Part shown: positions 53,931-63,741 of the stretch, in pieces
Numbering within the stretch: position 1 is the stretch's first letter
Layout of the letters: each line of letters starts with the position of its first letter
Source of the DNA: Thiobacillus denitrificans
Lineage (GTDB): Bacteria; Pseudomonadota; Gammaproteobacteria; Burkholderiales; Thiobacillaceae
NCBI RefSeq assembly: GCF_001530125.1
Contig: NZ_LDUG01000007.1
Span: 16,745-80,744 of the forward strand
Reading direction: 5' to 3'
DNA: 64,000 nt
Made by a program: the position numbers and the translations under genes
The notes under the pieces: model-generated
The model's database searches: none
What the model was told of the DNA's origin: nothing
Seen by the model: only the letters and a program-made list of their open reading frames with translations

Positions 53931-54737
53931 TCAGACCTTCAGTTCGGGCGGCAGGTGCGGGGCGATGATCTGCAGCATCTGCGCAAAGATTTTCGGGGTG
54001 GCGGCAACGATGTTGCCGGACTCCAGAAAGCCTTCGTCACCCATGAAGTTGCCGACCAGCGCGCCGGATTCCTGCGCGATCAGGCTGCCGGCGGCGAGAT
54101 CCCAGGGTTGCAGGTGCATTTCCCAGAAGCCGTCATAGCGGCCGCAGGCCACGTAGCACAAGTCGAGTGCGGCCGAACCGGGGCGGCGCAGGCCGGAGGT
54201 GGCGAGCATCATGTCGCGGAACATGTTGAGGTAGGCATCGACGAATCTGAAATCGCGGAAGGGGAAGCCGGTGCCGATCAGGCATTCGCTTAACTTGGCG
54301 CGCTTGCTGGCGCGGATGCGGCGGTCGTTGAGCATGGCGCCGCGGCCGCGGCTGGCGGTAAAGAGTTCGTTGCGCGCGGGGTCGTACACCACGGCCTGGG
54401 TGATCTGGCCCTTGTGCTTCAACGCGATCGAGATTGAATACTGCTGCAGGCCGTGCAGAAAGTTGGTGGTGCCGTCGAGCGGATCGATGATCCACTGGTA
54501 GTCTTCGCCGTTCTTGGCGTCGGCCGTGCCAGACTCCTCTGCTAAAATCCCATGGTTTGGATAGGCGTCGAGCAGGGTTTCGATGATGGCGCGCTCGGCC
54601 ATCTGGTCGACCTCGGTCACGTAATCCCGGTCCTGCTTGCTGCGCACGGTGAGTTGGTCGAGGTCGAGCGAGGCGCGATTGATGATCGCCCCGGCTTTGC
54701 GGGCAGCTTTCACCGCCGTATTGAGCATGGGATGCAT
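53931..54737 (-). CDS. suhB: Inositol-1-monophosphatase family protein SuhB
   Basis: Lithium-sensitive, Mg-dependent phosphatase; in E. coli it also binds the rRNA antitermination complex. 268 residues. Metal ligands are in [19 protein letters not shown] and the C-terminal [17 protein letters not shown] start at ATG 54737 ([16 protein letters not shown]). It is divergent from trmJ, as in E. coli. Confidence 0.96.
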   Translation of the reverse strand: MHPMLNTAVKAARKAGAIINRASLDLDQLTVRSKQDRDYVTEVDQMAERAIIETLLDAYPNHGILAEESGTADAKNGEDYQWIIDPLDGTTNFLHGLQQYSISIALKHKGQITQAVVYDPARNELFTASRGRGAMLNDRRIRASKRAKLSECLIGTGFPFRDFRFVDAYLNMFRDMMLATSGLRRPGSAALDLCYVACGRYDGFWEMHLQPWDLAAGSLIAQESGALVGNFMGDEGFLESGNIVAATPKIFAQMLQIIAPHLPPELKV

Positions 54738-54788
54738 GATGTCTGGCAATAGATTCAAAGAACGAACATATATTTTACTTGATGTATC

Positions 54789-54953
54789 GAGTCCGTATGG
54801 TTCATAAATTCACGTGCCCTCGCTGGTCTTTTGTTTCGTATGGAAACTTTGCTCAGTCGGGCGTATGAATAACTACGCCACTCCATCCCCCAATTCCCCT
54901 ACAAAGCAAAATCCTGCGCGATCATCACGTGAATTTATGAACCATACGGACTC
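54789..54953. repeat. Perfect 28-bp inverted repeat between suhB and trmJ
   Basis: Arm 54789-54816 and arm 54926-54953 are exact reverse complements over 28 bases, with weaker complementarity for about 25 bases further inward. The right arm contains the trmJ start (ATG 54937, MNHTDS). Read on the minus strand, the left arm encodes the same six residues. The arrangement looks like an inverted duplication of the trmJ start region and could extrude as a cruciform or form a long RNA hairpin in the trmJ leader. Confidence 0.85.
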
Positions 54954-55713
54954 AGCCGACCCGAAACTTCTCGCCAATATTCGCATCGTGCTGACCCGCA
55001 CCAGCCACCCCGGCAATATCGGCGCGGCGGCGCGGGCGATGAAGACGATGGGGCTGTCGCAGCTATATCTCGTCGCCCCCGCCGTTTTTCCCAATAGCCA
55101 GGCCGATGCAATGGCCGCGAGCGCGGGCGACGTGTTGGCGCAGGCACGCGTTTGTGCCACGCTGGCCGAGGCGTTGGCCGACACCACGCTGGCGCTGGGC
55201 GTGTCGGCGCGCCGGCGCGACATCGTGGCCGAGGTGCTGACCCCGCCCATAGCGGCCATTCGCCTGCTGACCGAGGCGCAGGCCGCCCCGGTGGCGCTGG
55301 TGTTCGGCAACGAAACCAGCGGCATGTCGAACGAGGAACTGGGGCTGTGCCAGAGGCTGGTGACGATAGCCGCCAACCCGGACTACAGCTCGCTCAATCT
55401 GGCGGCGGCAGTGCAGGTGTTGAGCTATGAAATCCGCCAGGCCTGGCTGGGTCATGCGAGCACGCCGCAGCCTGAAATGGACGCGGCGACGGGGGACGAA
55501 CTGGAGCGGTTTTACGGCCACCTGGAAACCGCGCTGGCCGAGTTGGAGTTTCTCAACCCCGGCTCGCCCAGCAAACTGATGCTGAAACTGCGGCGGCTGT
55601 TTGCGCGCACCCGGCTGGCGAAGGAGGAGGTGAATATCCTGCGCGGGATACTGACCGCGGCGCAGGGCGCGAAGCGTGCAGCGCTATCGGCACGGAACCC
55701 CGATGCGAAATAG
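54937..55713 (+). CDS. trmJ: tRNA (cytidine/uridine-2'-O-)-methyltransferase TrmJ
   Basis: SPOUT methyltransferase acting on tRNA position 32. 258 residues: N-terminal LANIRIVLTRTSHPGNIGAA, knot motifs VALVFGNETSGMSNEEL and PDYSSLNLAAAVQVLSYEIR, and a C-terminal helical part. I choose ATG 54937, inside the right arm of the inverted repeat, since the frame further upstream is repeat sequence with no homologous character. Confidence 0.94.
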   Translation: MNHTDSADPKLLANIRIVLTRTSHPGNIGAAARAMKTMGLSQLYLVAPAVFPNSQADAMAASAGDVLAQARVCATLAEALADTTLALGVSARRRDIVAEVLTPPIAAIRLLTEAQAAPVALVFGNETSGMSNEELGLCQRLVTIAANPDYSSLNLAAAVQVLSYEIRQAWLGHASTPQPEMDAATGDELERFYGHLETALAELEFLNPGSPSKLMLKLRRLFARTRLAKEEVNILRGILTAAQGAKRAALSARNPDAK

Positions 55714-55734
55714 TTGACTAAATTACTCGGAAAT
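55710..55734 (+). promoter_or_regulatory. IscR-type box upstream of cysE
   Basis: ATAGTTGACTAAATTACTCG at its start, 25 bases long, fits the type 1 IscR consensus (ATASYYGACT...). It lies 15 bases before the cysE ATG. The box contains a TTGACT, but no -10 at the right spacing is evident, so binding may act on read-through from trmJ or at the cysE start. Confidence 0.7.
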
Positions 55735-55748
55735 AGCATCCTCAGCGC

Positions 55749-56507
55749 ATGAACCTCTTCAGCCAACTCAAGGAAGACATCGCCGTCGTGTTCGACCGCG
55801 ACCCGGCGGCGCGCACGACCTTCGAGGTCGTCACCACCTACCCCGGCTTTCATGCCATGGTCATCCACCGGTTGGCGAACAAGCTGTGGCGCATGCAATG
55901 GAAGTGGCTGGCGCGCTTCACCTCGCACATCGGGCGCTGGCTCACCGGCATCGAAATCCACCCCGGCGCCACCATTGGCCGCCGGGTGTTCATCGACCAC
56001 GGCATGGGCGTGGTGGTGGGTGAAACCGCCGAGATCGGCGACGACTGCACGCTGTATCACGGCGTCACCCTCGGTGGCACCTCGTGGAACAAGGGCAAGC
56101 GCCATCCCACCCTGATGCCCGGCGTGGTGGTGGGGGCGGGGGCCAAGATTCTCGGCCCGATCACCATCGGCGCCAATGCCCGCGTCGGCTCCAACGCCGT
56201 GGTGGTGAAGGACGTGCCGGATAATGCGACGGCGGTCGGCATTCCCGCCCGTATTCTCGACAGCGCAGCCGAAAAGCAGCGCAATCAGCAGGCGGAAAAG
56301 CTCGGGTTCTCGGCCTATGCCATATCGGCCGACATGAACGACCCGGTGGTCCAGGCGATCCACGGCCTGGTCGATCATTCGGCCCACGTCGACCACCGGC
56401 TGGAGCTGATTCTGGCGCAGTTGCAGAAGCTGGGCGTGGAAATTCCGATCGGGCAGGACCAGCCCGACGATTTCGACCCAAACTATCTGAACAAAATAGT
56501 TGACTAA
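55749..56507 (+). CDS. cysE: Serine O-acetyltransferase
   Basis: Makes O-acetylserine for cysteine synthesis. 252 residues; left-handed beta-helix hexapeptide repeats ([32 protein letters not shown]) with the catalytic Asp/His in [11 protein letters not shown] and a C-terminal tail extended compared with short CysE forms. It lies between trmJ and iscR, with IscR-type boxes before it and over its end, so cysteine, the sulfur donor for IscS, may be supplied under the same control as the isc genes. Confidence 0.95.
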   Translation: MNLFSQLKEDIAVVFDRDPAARTTFEVVTTYPGFHAMVIHRLANKLWRMQWKWLARFTSHIGRWLTGIEIHPGATIGRRVFIDHGMGVVVGETAEIGDDCTLYHGVTLGGTSWNKGKRHPTLMPGVVVGAGAKILGPITIGANARVGSNAVVVKDVPDNATAVGIPARILDSAAEKQRNQQAEKLGFSAYAISADMNDPVVQAIHGLVDHSAHVDHRLELILAQLQKLGVEIPIGQDQPDDFDPNYLNKIVD

Positions 56508-56520
56508 ATTGCTAAGGTAA
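56496..56520 (+). promoter_or_regulatory. IscR-type box over the end of cysE, with a candidate promoter
   Basis: ATAGTTGACTAAATTGCTAA at its start; 25 bases, first half identical to the box before cysE, second half weaker. TTGACT (56500-56505) is followed by 17 bases and AATAGT (56523-56528), a possible upstream promoter of iscR. Confidence 0.6.
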
Positions 56521-56523
56521 GCA

Positions 56524-56556
56524 ATAGTTGACTGAAATGCTCGGGAATTTTATAGT
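56524..56556 (+). promoter_or_regulatory. iscR promoter overlapped by an IscR-type box
   Basis: Box 56524-56548 (ATAGTTGACTGAAATGCTCG at its start). TTGACT at 56528-56533, a 17-base spacer, and TATAGT at 56551-56556 form a good sigma-70 promoter inside and next to the box, consistent with IscR auto-repression. The iscR start is 28 bases after the -10. Confidence 0.8.
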
Positions 56557-56583
56557 TCGAGCGAAATTTCAGGAGAACAAGTC

Positions 56584-57048
56584 ATGAGATTGACCACCAA
56601 AGGCCGCTTCGCCGTCACCGCCATGCTGGATCTGGCGCTGCGCGGCGGCAAGAATCCGGTGACACTGGCCGGCATCAGCGAGCGCCAGGACATATCCCTG
56701 TCGTATCTGGAGCAGCTGTTCAGCCGTCTGCGCCGGCACGAACTGGTCGAGAGTGTACGCGGCCCCGGTGGCGGTTATTATCTCGCCCGGCCGCTCGGCG
56801 ACGTCAGCGTGGCCGACATTATCCGCGCCGTGGACGAGCCCATCGATTCGACCCAGTGCGGCGGCAAGGAAAACTGCCAGGACGAGCACCGCTGCATGAC
56901 CCACGACCTGTGGATGGGCCTGAATGCCCATATATATGACTACCTCGACAACGTGACGCTGGCGACCCTGGTGGCCAAGCAGGACGAATGCAAGGAAAAG
57001 GTGATGCAGGATCGCCGTGCGTTGAAGGTGACGCCGCTGGCGGCCTGA
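56584..57048 (+). CDS. iscR: Fe-S cluster assembly transcription factor IscR
   Basis: Rrf2-family regulator, 154 residues. The winged helix ([48 protein letters not shown]) is followed by the [2Fe-2S] ligands Cys92, Cys98, Cys104 and His107, at the same numbering as E. coli IscR. AGGAGA lies 8 bases upstream. It heads the isc operon. Confidence 0.98.
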   Translation: MRLTTKGRFAVTAMLDLALRGGKNPVTLAGISERQDISLSYLEQLFSRLRRHELVESVRGPGGGYYLARPLGDVSVADIIRAVDEPIDSTQCGGKENCQDEHRCMTHDLWMGLNAHIYDYLDNVTLATLVAKQDECKEKVMQDRRALKVTPLAA

Positions 57049-57092
57049 CTCCGGAATGGGCTATCTCAGATTCAGCTATTAAGGGCAACACG

Positions 57093-58301
57093 ATGAAAAC
57101 ACTGTATTTCGATTATTCCGCCACCACTCCCGTCGATCCCCGTGTGGCGGCCAAGATGATTCCCTATCTGACCGAGCATTTCGGTAATCCCGCTTCGCGC
57201 TCCCATCCGTTTGGCTGGGAAGCTGAAGCGGCAGTGGAGGACGCGCGCGCTCAAGTGGCCGCGCTAGTCGGTGCGAACCCCAAGGAGATTGTTTTCACCT
57301 CGGGTGCCACCGAATCGAACAACCTCGCCATCAAGGGTGCAGGCCACTTCTACTCGGGCACCAAGGGCAAGCACATCATCACCGTGCGCACCGAGCACAA
57401 GGCCGTGCTCGATACCGTGCGCGAAATGGAGCGCCAGGGCTTCGAGGCGACGTATATCAACGTCAAGGAAAACGGCCTGATCGATCTGGACGTGTTCCGC
57501 GCGGCGATCCGCCCCGACACCGTGTTGGCTTCGGTGATGCTGGTCAATAACGAAATCGGCGTAATTCAGGACATTGAAGCGATCGGCAATATCTGTCGTG
57601 AAAAAGGCATTATTTTTCACGTTGATGCGGCGCAAGCGACCGGCAAGATGCCGATCGACCTGACCAAACTGCCGGTCGATCTGATGTCGTTCTCGGCACA
57701 CAAGACCTATGGCCCCAAGGGCATTGGCGCACTGTACGTCCGCCGCAAGCCGCGCGTGCGTCTGGAAGCGCAAATGCACGGCGGCGGTCACGAACGCGGC
57801 ATGCGTTCGGGCACCCTGGCCACTCACCAGATCGTCGGCATGGGGGAAGCCTTCCGTATTGCCCGGGAAGAAATGGCGACCGAAAACGAGCGCATCCGTA
57901 TGCTGCGCGACCGCCTTTACAACGGCCTCAAGGACATCGAGGAAGTGCACCTGAACGGCGACATGGAGCAGCGTGTTCCGCATAACCTTAACGTCAGCTT
58001 CAACTTTGTCGAAGGCGAATCACTGGTCATGGCGATCAAGGAACTGGCGGTATCAAGCGGTTCTGCCTGCACCTCGGCCAGCCTGGAACCCTCTTATGTA
58101 CTGCGCTCGCTCGGCCGCAGCGACGAACTGGCACACAGCTCGATCCGCTTCTCGATCGGTCGATTCACCACTGAAGAAGAAGTTGATTATGCAATCAAAC
58201 TGTTACATGAAAAGATTGGCAAACTACGCGAACTTTCCCCGCTGTGGGAGATGTTCAAGGAAGGCGTCGATCTGAACACCGTGCAGTGGGCTGCACATTG
58301 A
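57093..58301 (+). CDS. iscS: Cysteine desulfurase IscS
   Basis: PLP enzyme that takes sulfur from cysteine for Fe-S clusters and tRNA thiolation. 402 residues. The PLP Lys204 is in [12 protein letters not shown] and the persulfide Cys326 in [18 protein letters not shown] 57093 ([16 protein letters not shown]) is chosen; upstream codons of the frame overlap iscR. Confidence 0.98.
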   Translation: MKTLYFDYSATTPVDPRVAAKMIPYLTEHFGNPASRSHPFGWEAEAAVEDARAQVAALVGANPKEIVFTSGATESNNLAIKGAGHFYSGTKGKHIITVRTEHKAVLDTVREMERQGFEATYINVKENGLIDLDVFRAAIRPDTVLASVMLVNNEIGVIQDIEAIGNICREKGIIFHVDAAQATGKMPIDLTKLPVDLMSFSAHKTYGPKGIGALYVRRKPRVRLEAQMHGGGHERGMRSGTLATHQIVGMGEAFRIAREEMATENERIRMLRDRLYNGLKDIEEVHLNGDMEQRVPHNLNVSFNFVEGESLVMAIKELAVSSGSACTSASLEPSYVLRSLGRSDELAHSSIRFSIGRFTTEEEVDYAIKLLHEKIGKLRELSPLWEMFKEGVDLNTVQWAAH

Positions 58302-58322
58302 TTTAAATCAAGGAGAACAAAC

Positions 58323-58709
58323 ATGGCTTACAGCGATAAAGTACTCGACCATTACGAAAACCCCCGCAACGTCGGTTCCTTCACCAAGGACGACGATGGC
58401 GTCGGCACTGGCATGGTGGGCGCGCCCGCCTGCGGCGACGTGATGAAGTTGCAGATCAAGGTCGGCAAGGATGGCCTGATAGAGGATGCCAAGTTCAAGA
58501 CCTACGGCTGCGGCTCGGCGATTGCATCAAGCTCGCTGGTGACCGAATGGGTCAAGGGCAAGACCCTCGACCAGGCGATGGAAATCAAGAACACCGCGAT
58601 TGCCGAAGAGCTCGCGCTGCCGCCGGTAAAGATCCATTGCTCGATCCTGGCCGAGGACGCGATCAAGGCTGCGGTCGCCGACTACAAGCAGAAAAAGGGT
58701 ATGGAGTAA
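58323..58709 (+). CDS. iscU: Fe-S cluster scaffold IscU
   Basis: 128 residues. Cluster ligands Cys37, Asp39 (GAPACGDVM), Cys63 (YGCGSAI) and Cys106 (KIHCSILA) with His105, and the HscA recognition motif LPPVK (99-103), match E. coli positions exactly. AAGGAGA lies upstream. Confidence 0.98.
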   Translation: MAYSDKVLDHYENPRNVGSFTKDDDGVGTGMVGAPACGDVMKLQIKVGKDGLIEDAKFKTYGCGSAIASSSLVTEWVKGKTLDQAMEIKNTAIAEELALPPVKIHCSILAEDAIKAAVADYKQKKGME

Positions 58710-58712
58710 GTC

Positions 58713-59036
58713 ATGGCGGTGACCCTGTCCGAGCGCGCAGCGCAACACGTTTCCAACTACCTGGCCAAACGCGGCAAGGGTGTCGGCATCCGTCTCGGCG
58801 TGCGCACCACCGGCTGCTCCGGCATGGCCTACAAGCTGGAGTTTGCCGACGAGGCGCCGCAGGACGACGAGGTGTTCACCAGCCACGGTGTCACCGTGTT
58901 CGTCGACCCGAAAAGCCTGCCTTATATCGACGGCACCGAACTCGACTACGCCCGTGAAGGCCTGAACGAAGGCTTCAAGTTCAATAACCCGAACGTGAAG
59001 AACGAGTGCGGCTGTGGCGAGTCGTTCAACATTTGA
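58713..59036 (+). CDS. iscA: A-type Fe-S carrier IscA
   Basis: 107 residues with Cys35 (TTGCSGMAY), Cys99 and Cys101 ([11 protein letters not shown]), the standard A-type ligands. It begins three bases after iscU. An inverted-repeat element separates it from hscB. Confidence 0.97.
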   Translation: MAVTLSERAAQHVSNYLAKRGKGVGIRLGVRTTGCSGMAYKLEFADEAPQDDEVFTSHGVTVFVDPKSLPYIDGTELDYAREGLNEGFKFNNPNVKNECGCGESFNI

Positions 59037-59039
59037 TAG

Positions 59040-59155
59040 TAGGGGTCAGGATTCAGGGGCCAGGGGTCAGGGTTTCTTGTGCGGCCTCTGGCCGCATTTT
59101 AAATAAAGCGCAGCACAAAGCCCCCTGAATCCTGATCCCTGAATCCTGACCCCTA
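59040..59155. mobile_element. Inverted-repeat element between iscA and hscB
   Basis: TAGGGGTCAGGATTCAGGGG (59040-59059) and the reverse complement of 59136-59155 agree at 19 of 20 positions; a second, shorter GGGGTCAGG unit lies inside. The centre holds the hairpin TGCGGCC/GGCCGCA (59080-59096) followed by TTTT, shaped like a terminator. It starts 4 bases after the iscA stop and ends 2 bases before the hscB ATG. No coding capacity. Confidence 0.75.
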
Positions 59156-59156
59156 A

Positions 59157-59683
59157 ATGGACTTTTCCCAAACCCACTTCGAACTCTTCGGTCTGCCGCA
59201 ATCGTATGCGCTGGATCGCGACAAGCTCGACACGGCCTACCGCGAGCTGCAGAACACGGTGCACCCCGACCGTTTCGCCGCGCAGCCGGAGGCGGAACAG
59301 CGGGTGGCGATGCAGTGGGCGACGCAGGTCAACGAGGCGTATCAGACGCTTAAGCATGCGGTGAACCGCGGCGTGTATCTGTTGAAACTGCAGGGCATCG
59401 ACGCGTTCGACGCCAGCAACACCAAAATGGCGCCGGCGTTCCTGATGCAGCAGATGGAATGGCGCGAGGCAGTCGAGGATGCGCGCGCGGCGAAAAATGC
59501 AGCGGCGCTGGATGCCTTGTCCGATGATCTGCGCGCGGCACATCGCCGAATCGAGGCGCAACTGGCCGAACTGATCGACGCCGCACACGATTTTGCGGCG
59601 GCCTCAGAAGCCGTGCGCCAGCTGCGATTCATGGACAAACTCATCGCCGAAGTAGGCGACGTCTACGAAGAACTGGAAAGTTA

Positions 59684-59684
<1 letters not shown>
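59157..59684 (+). CDS. hscB: Fe-S cluster co-chaperone HscB
   Basis: J-domain protein that brings IscU to HscA. 175 residues; the J-domain carries HPD in [17 protein letters not shown], and the C-terminal three-helix IscU-binding domain follows ([19 protein letters not shown]). The ATG 59157 comes two bases after the repeat element, which leaves it without a Shine-Dalgarno of its own. Overlaps hscA by one base. Confidence 0.95.
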
Positions 59685-61546
<1,862 letters not shown>

Positions 61547-61550
61547 GCGC

Positions 61551-62324
61551 ATGCTGAACGATGAATTCATCGAATCCCTGCGGGTCAAGCTCGAAGTGCA
61601 CCCGATCTACGCGGCCGTGTCCACGCTGGACGACCTGCGCGTGTTCATGCAGCACCACGTCTATTCGGTGTGGGACTTCATGTCGCTGATCAAGTACCTG
61701 CAGAATGAAGTCGCTCCCGCGCGCTGGCCATGGACGCCGGGCGGTGACGCCTCGGTGCAGCGCTTCATCAACGAACTGGTGCTGGAAGAGGAAACCGATA
61801 TCGCCTTGCCGGGACACGAAGGGCACACCAGCCATTTCATGCTGTATCTCGCCGCCATGCGCGAAATCGACGCTGATGCCGACACGCCCGAGCGATTCGT
61901 GCAGCACGTGGCAGAACAGGGGATCGACGCTGCGCTCGCCTCGGGTCTCGCGCCCGCGCCATCGGCTGCGTTTACCCGCACTACCTTTGGTTTTCTTGCC
62001 AGCGGCAAGCCGCACACCGTCGCCGCCGCGCTGGCGCTGGGGCGCGAGCACGTCATCCCGTCGATGTTCCGCGCCTTCCTGTCGCGCATGGCGGTGACCG
62101 AAGCGCAGGCGCCCAGCTTCCACTACTACCTCAACCGCCACGTCCACCTGGACGAGGATTTCCACGCGCCGCTGTCGCTGCGCCTGCTCGCCGCCCTGTG
62201 CGGCGAAGATGCCGATAAATGGCGCGAGGCCGAAGCCGCAGCCGAAGCCGCGGTCAACGCTCGCTTACAATTCTGGGACGGTGTGCTGAAAGCATTGCCC
62301 AGCCAACACGCCCAGGCCGCCTGA
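61551..62324 (+). CDS. DUF3050 protein, haem-oxygenase-like fold, inside the isc operon
   Basis: 257 residues resembling DUF3050. Predicted all-helical, with His/Glu-rich stretches where metal-binding helices of haem-oxygenase-like oxidases would be: FMQHHVYSVWDFM, FINELVLEEETDI, GHEGHTSHFMLYL and NRHVHLDEDFHAPLSL. The last one contains an acidic-x-x-His pattern. No function is known. It lies between hscA and fdx, four bases after hscA, in a place where E. coli has nothing, which suggests a product that needs or serves Fe-S assembly. Diiron chemistry is inference only. Confidence 0.75.
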   Translation: MLNDEFIESLRVKLEVHPIYAAVSTLDDLRVFMQHHVYSVWDFMSLIKYLQNEVAPARWPWTPGGDASVQRFINELVLEEETDIALPGHEGHTSHFMLYLAAMREIDADADTPERFVQHVAEQGIDAALASGLAPAPSAAFTRTTFGFLASGKPHTVAAALALGREHVIPSMFRAFLSRMAVTEAQAPSFHYYLNRHVHLDEDFHAPLSLRLLAALCGEDADKWREAEAAAEAAVNARLQFWDGVLKALPSQHAQAA

Positions 62325-62346
62325 CTTACTGAACTAACTCAAACCT

Positions 62347-62685
62347 ATGCCCCAACTCATCGTACTGCCCCACGTCGAACTCTGCCCCGAAGGCGCCGTC
62401 ATCGAAGCCAAGCCGGGCGACACCATTTGCGACACCCTGCTCGCCAATGGCGTCGAGATCGAGCACGCCTGCGAGAAATCCTGCGCCTGCACCACCTGCC
62501 ACGTCATCGTGCGCGAAGGCTTCAATACGCTGGAAGCGTCCACCGAAGAAGAGGATGATCTGCTCGACAAGGCCTGGGGGCTGGAACCGCAGTCGCGGTT
62601 GTCGTGCCAGGCGCGCGTCAACGGTGAAGACCTGGTGATCGAAATCCCCAAGTACACCATCAACATGGTCAAGGAAGGGCATTGA
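62347..62685 (+). CDS. fdx: ISC-type [2Fe-2S] ferredoxin
   Basis: Electron donor for Fe-S cluster assembly. 112 residues; ligands in CEKSCACTTCHV with the fourth Cys in SRLSCQARV. The PHVELCPEGAVIEAKPGDTI start is typical of Fdx in isc operons. Confidence 0.97.
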   Translation: MPQLIVLPHVELCPEGAVIEAKPGDTICDTLLANGVEIEHACEKSCACTTCHVIVREGFNTLEASTEEEDDLLDKAWGLEPQSRLSCQARVNGEDLVIEIPKYTINMVKEGH

Positions 62686-62686
62686 A

Positions 62687-62881
62687 ATGAAGTGGACGGA
62701 TTCCCTCGATATCGCCATCGAACTCACCGAAGCGCACCCCGAAATCGACCCCCGCAGCATCCGCTTCACCGACCTGCATCGCTGGGTCATGGAATTGCCG
62801 GATTTCGACGATAACCCCGAGCACTCCGGCGAGAAAATCCTCGAAGCGATCCAGATGGCGTGGATCGACGAAGTCAGCTAA
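62687..62881 (+). CDS. iscX: Fe-S assembly protein IscX
   Basis: 64-residue acidic protein that binds IscS and iron and tunes cluster formation. KWTDSLDIAIELTEAHPEID and FTDLHRWVMELPDFDD are the family signature. Last gene of the isc operon; starts one base after fdx. Confidence 0.96.
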   Translation: MKWTDSLDIAIELTEAHPEIDPRSIRFTDLHRWVMELPDFDDNPEHSGEKILEAIQMAWIDEVS

Positions 62882-62895
62882 GGGCCCGTCCAGAT

Positions 62896-63021
62896 TTAAC
62901 CTGAACAGTTATTAGCAATGGCGTAGTTCCATTCGCCGTGGAATGGCGCCTTGGTTAGGTTAACCATTTCCAGTTCATCGTCGCTTACACGAATGCCTTT
63001 TGGGTAGAGGTTGGTGTCCAA
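62896..63021 (-). pseudogene. C-terminal tail of an ISAzo13-like transposase (IS remnant)
   Basis: On the minus strand, 41 codons read LDTNLYPKGIRVSDDELEMV and then NLTKAPFHGEWNYAIANNCSG, ending TAA at 62896-62898. The LxTxxYxxGIxVxDxxM...L....FHGxWNY pattern is the end of ISAzo13-type transposases, as I remember the family. Nothing else of the IS remains, and its left end abuts the cut GST gene. Identification is from the tail alone. Confidence 0.65.
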
Positions 63022-63296
63022 TAGGGATCACGCTGCGCAACGGATCGCTCCGGGAAGATGGCCTCCAGATATTCCATGATGACCAGGCTTTCCTTGATGA
63101 TGTGCCCGTCAGCAGTCTCCAGGACAGGCAGCGCAGTCGTCCCGCGTGTCTTCTCCAGCAGCCAGGCGGGTCGTGGTTGCGTGATATCGATCACCTGAAA
63201 ACGCACGTCGTTTTGCCGGCCCTTCAGCGATAGCAGGATTTCCAGTCGCTGACAGAAAGGGCATACGGGGATGTGGTAGATCGTCAGCTTGGTCAT
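62985..63296 (-). pseudogene. Glutathione S-transferase, N-terminal domain only (truncated)
   Basis: The first 90 or so residues are a GST N-terminal thioredoxin fold: YHIPVCPFCQRLEILLSLKG, TALPVLETADGHIIKESLVI and EYLEAIFPER. After QRDPY the frame runs into the transposase remnant and stops 10 codons later, so the whole C-terminal helical domain is missing. An intact GST would be about 220 residues. The CPFC pair resembles glutaredoxin, which is an alternative reading, but the ESLVIMEYLE segment favours GST. Confidence 0.75.
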
Positions 63297-63711
63297 GGTT
63301 TTGATATGGCGGCAAGGGAAGGGTGCTTCGGCGCGTTAGCGAAGGTTACGGCCGGATTGAAACGGGTGTTGGGCGCAGCATCAGTGTGACTGATCTCTTC
63401 GCCAAGACTGCGCCCAAACTCAATGCCAAGCGCCCCGGTCGGGTCACCGTCCGGTTGCATCGCTTCCCGGAGAAAGGCAGCCATTTCCGACATCACTCCA
63501 TTCTGGTGCCCAACTGGTGCCCAACCCATAGATGCCCCCCACTCGCGTAACCGATGAAGCGGGCGTGCGGGATATGCTCCGCGCTATACCGGGCGACGTC
63601 GAAAGTTCCAAACAGATTGTCAGCCAGGCTGACGATCAGCGCCAAACGGCTGTTGGAGTAATGAGCGCCAACCGGCGCCAGGCTGTGAAATGGAAAGCCG
63701 AGGTCGTGCAC
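63293..63711 (-). pseudogene. Alpha/beta hydrolase, C-terminal fragment with an 11-bp duplication
   Basis: The minus-strand peptide LALIVSLADNLFGT then DVARYSAEHIPHARFIGYAS and GGHLWVGHQ is the end of an alpha/beta hydrolase, with the catalytic His in GGHLWVG. At 63506-63531 the 11 bases CTGGTGCCCAA occur twice in tandem; removing one copy joins GHQ to NGVMSEMAAFLREA in frame. The first two thirds of the enzyme are absent. The frame-shifted remainder ends at 63293, overlapping the GST start. Confidence 0.75.
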
Positions 63712-63741
63712 TGGGCCGCAGCCGCGGCGGCGTGCTGCGGG

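Noticed and set aside
53793..54293. 166-codon plus-strand frame opposite suhB
   Set aside because: A shadow of suhB with no motif; its first part lies in the non-coding gap.
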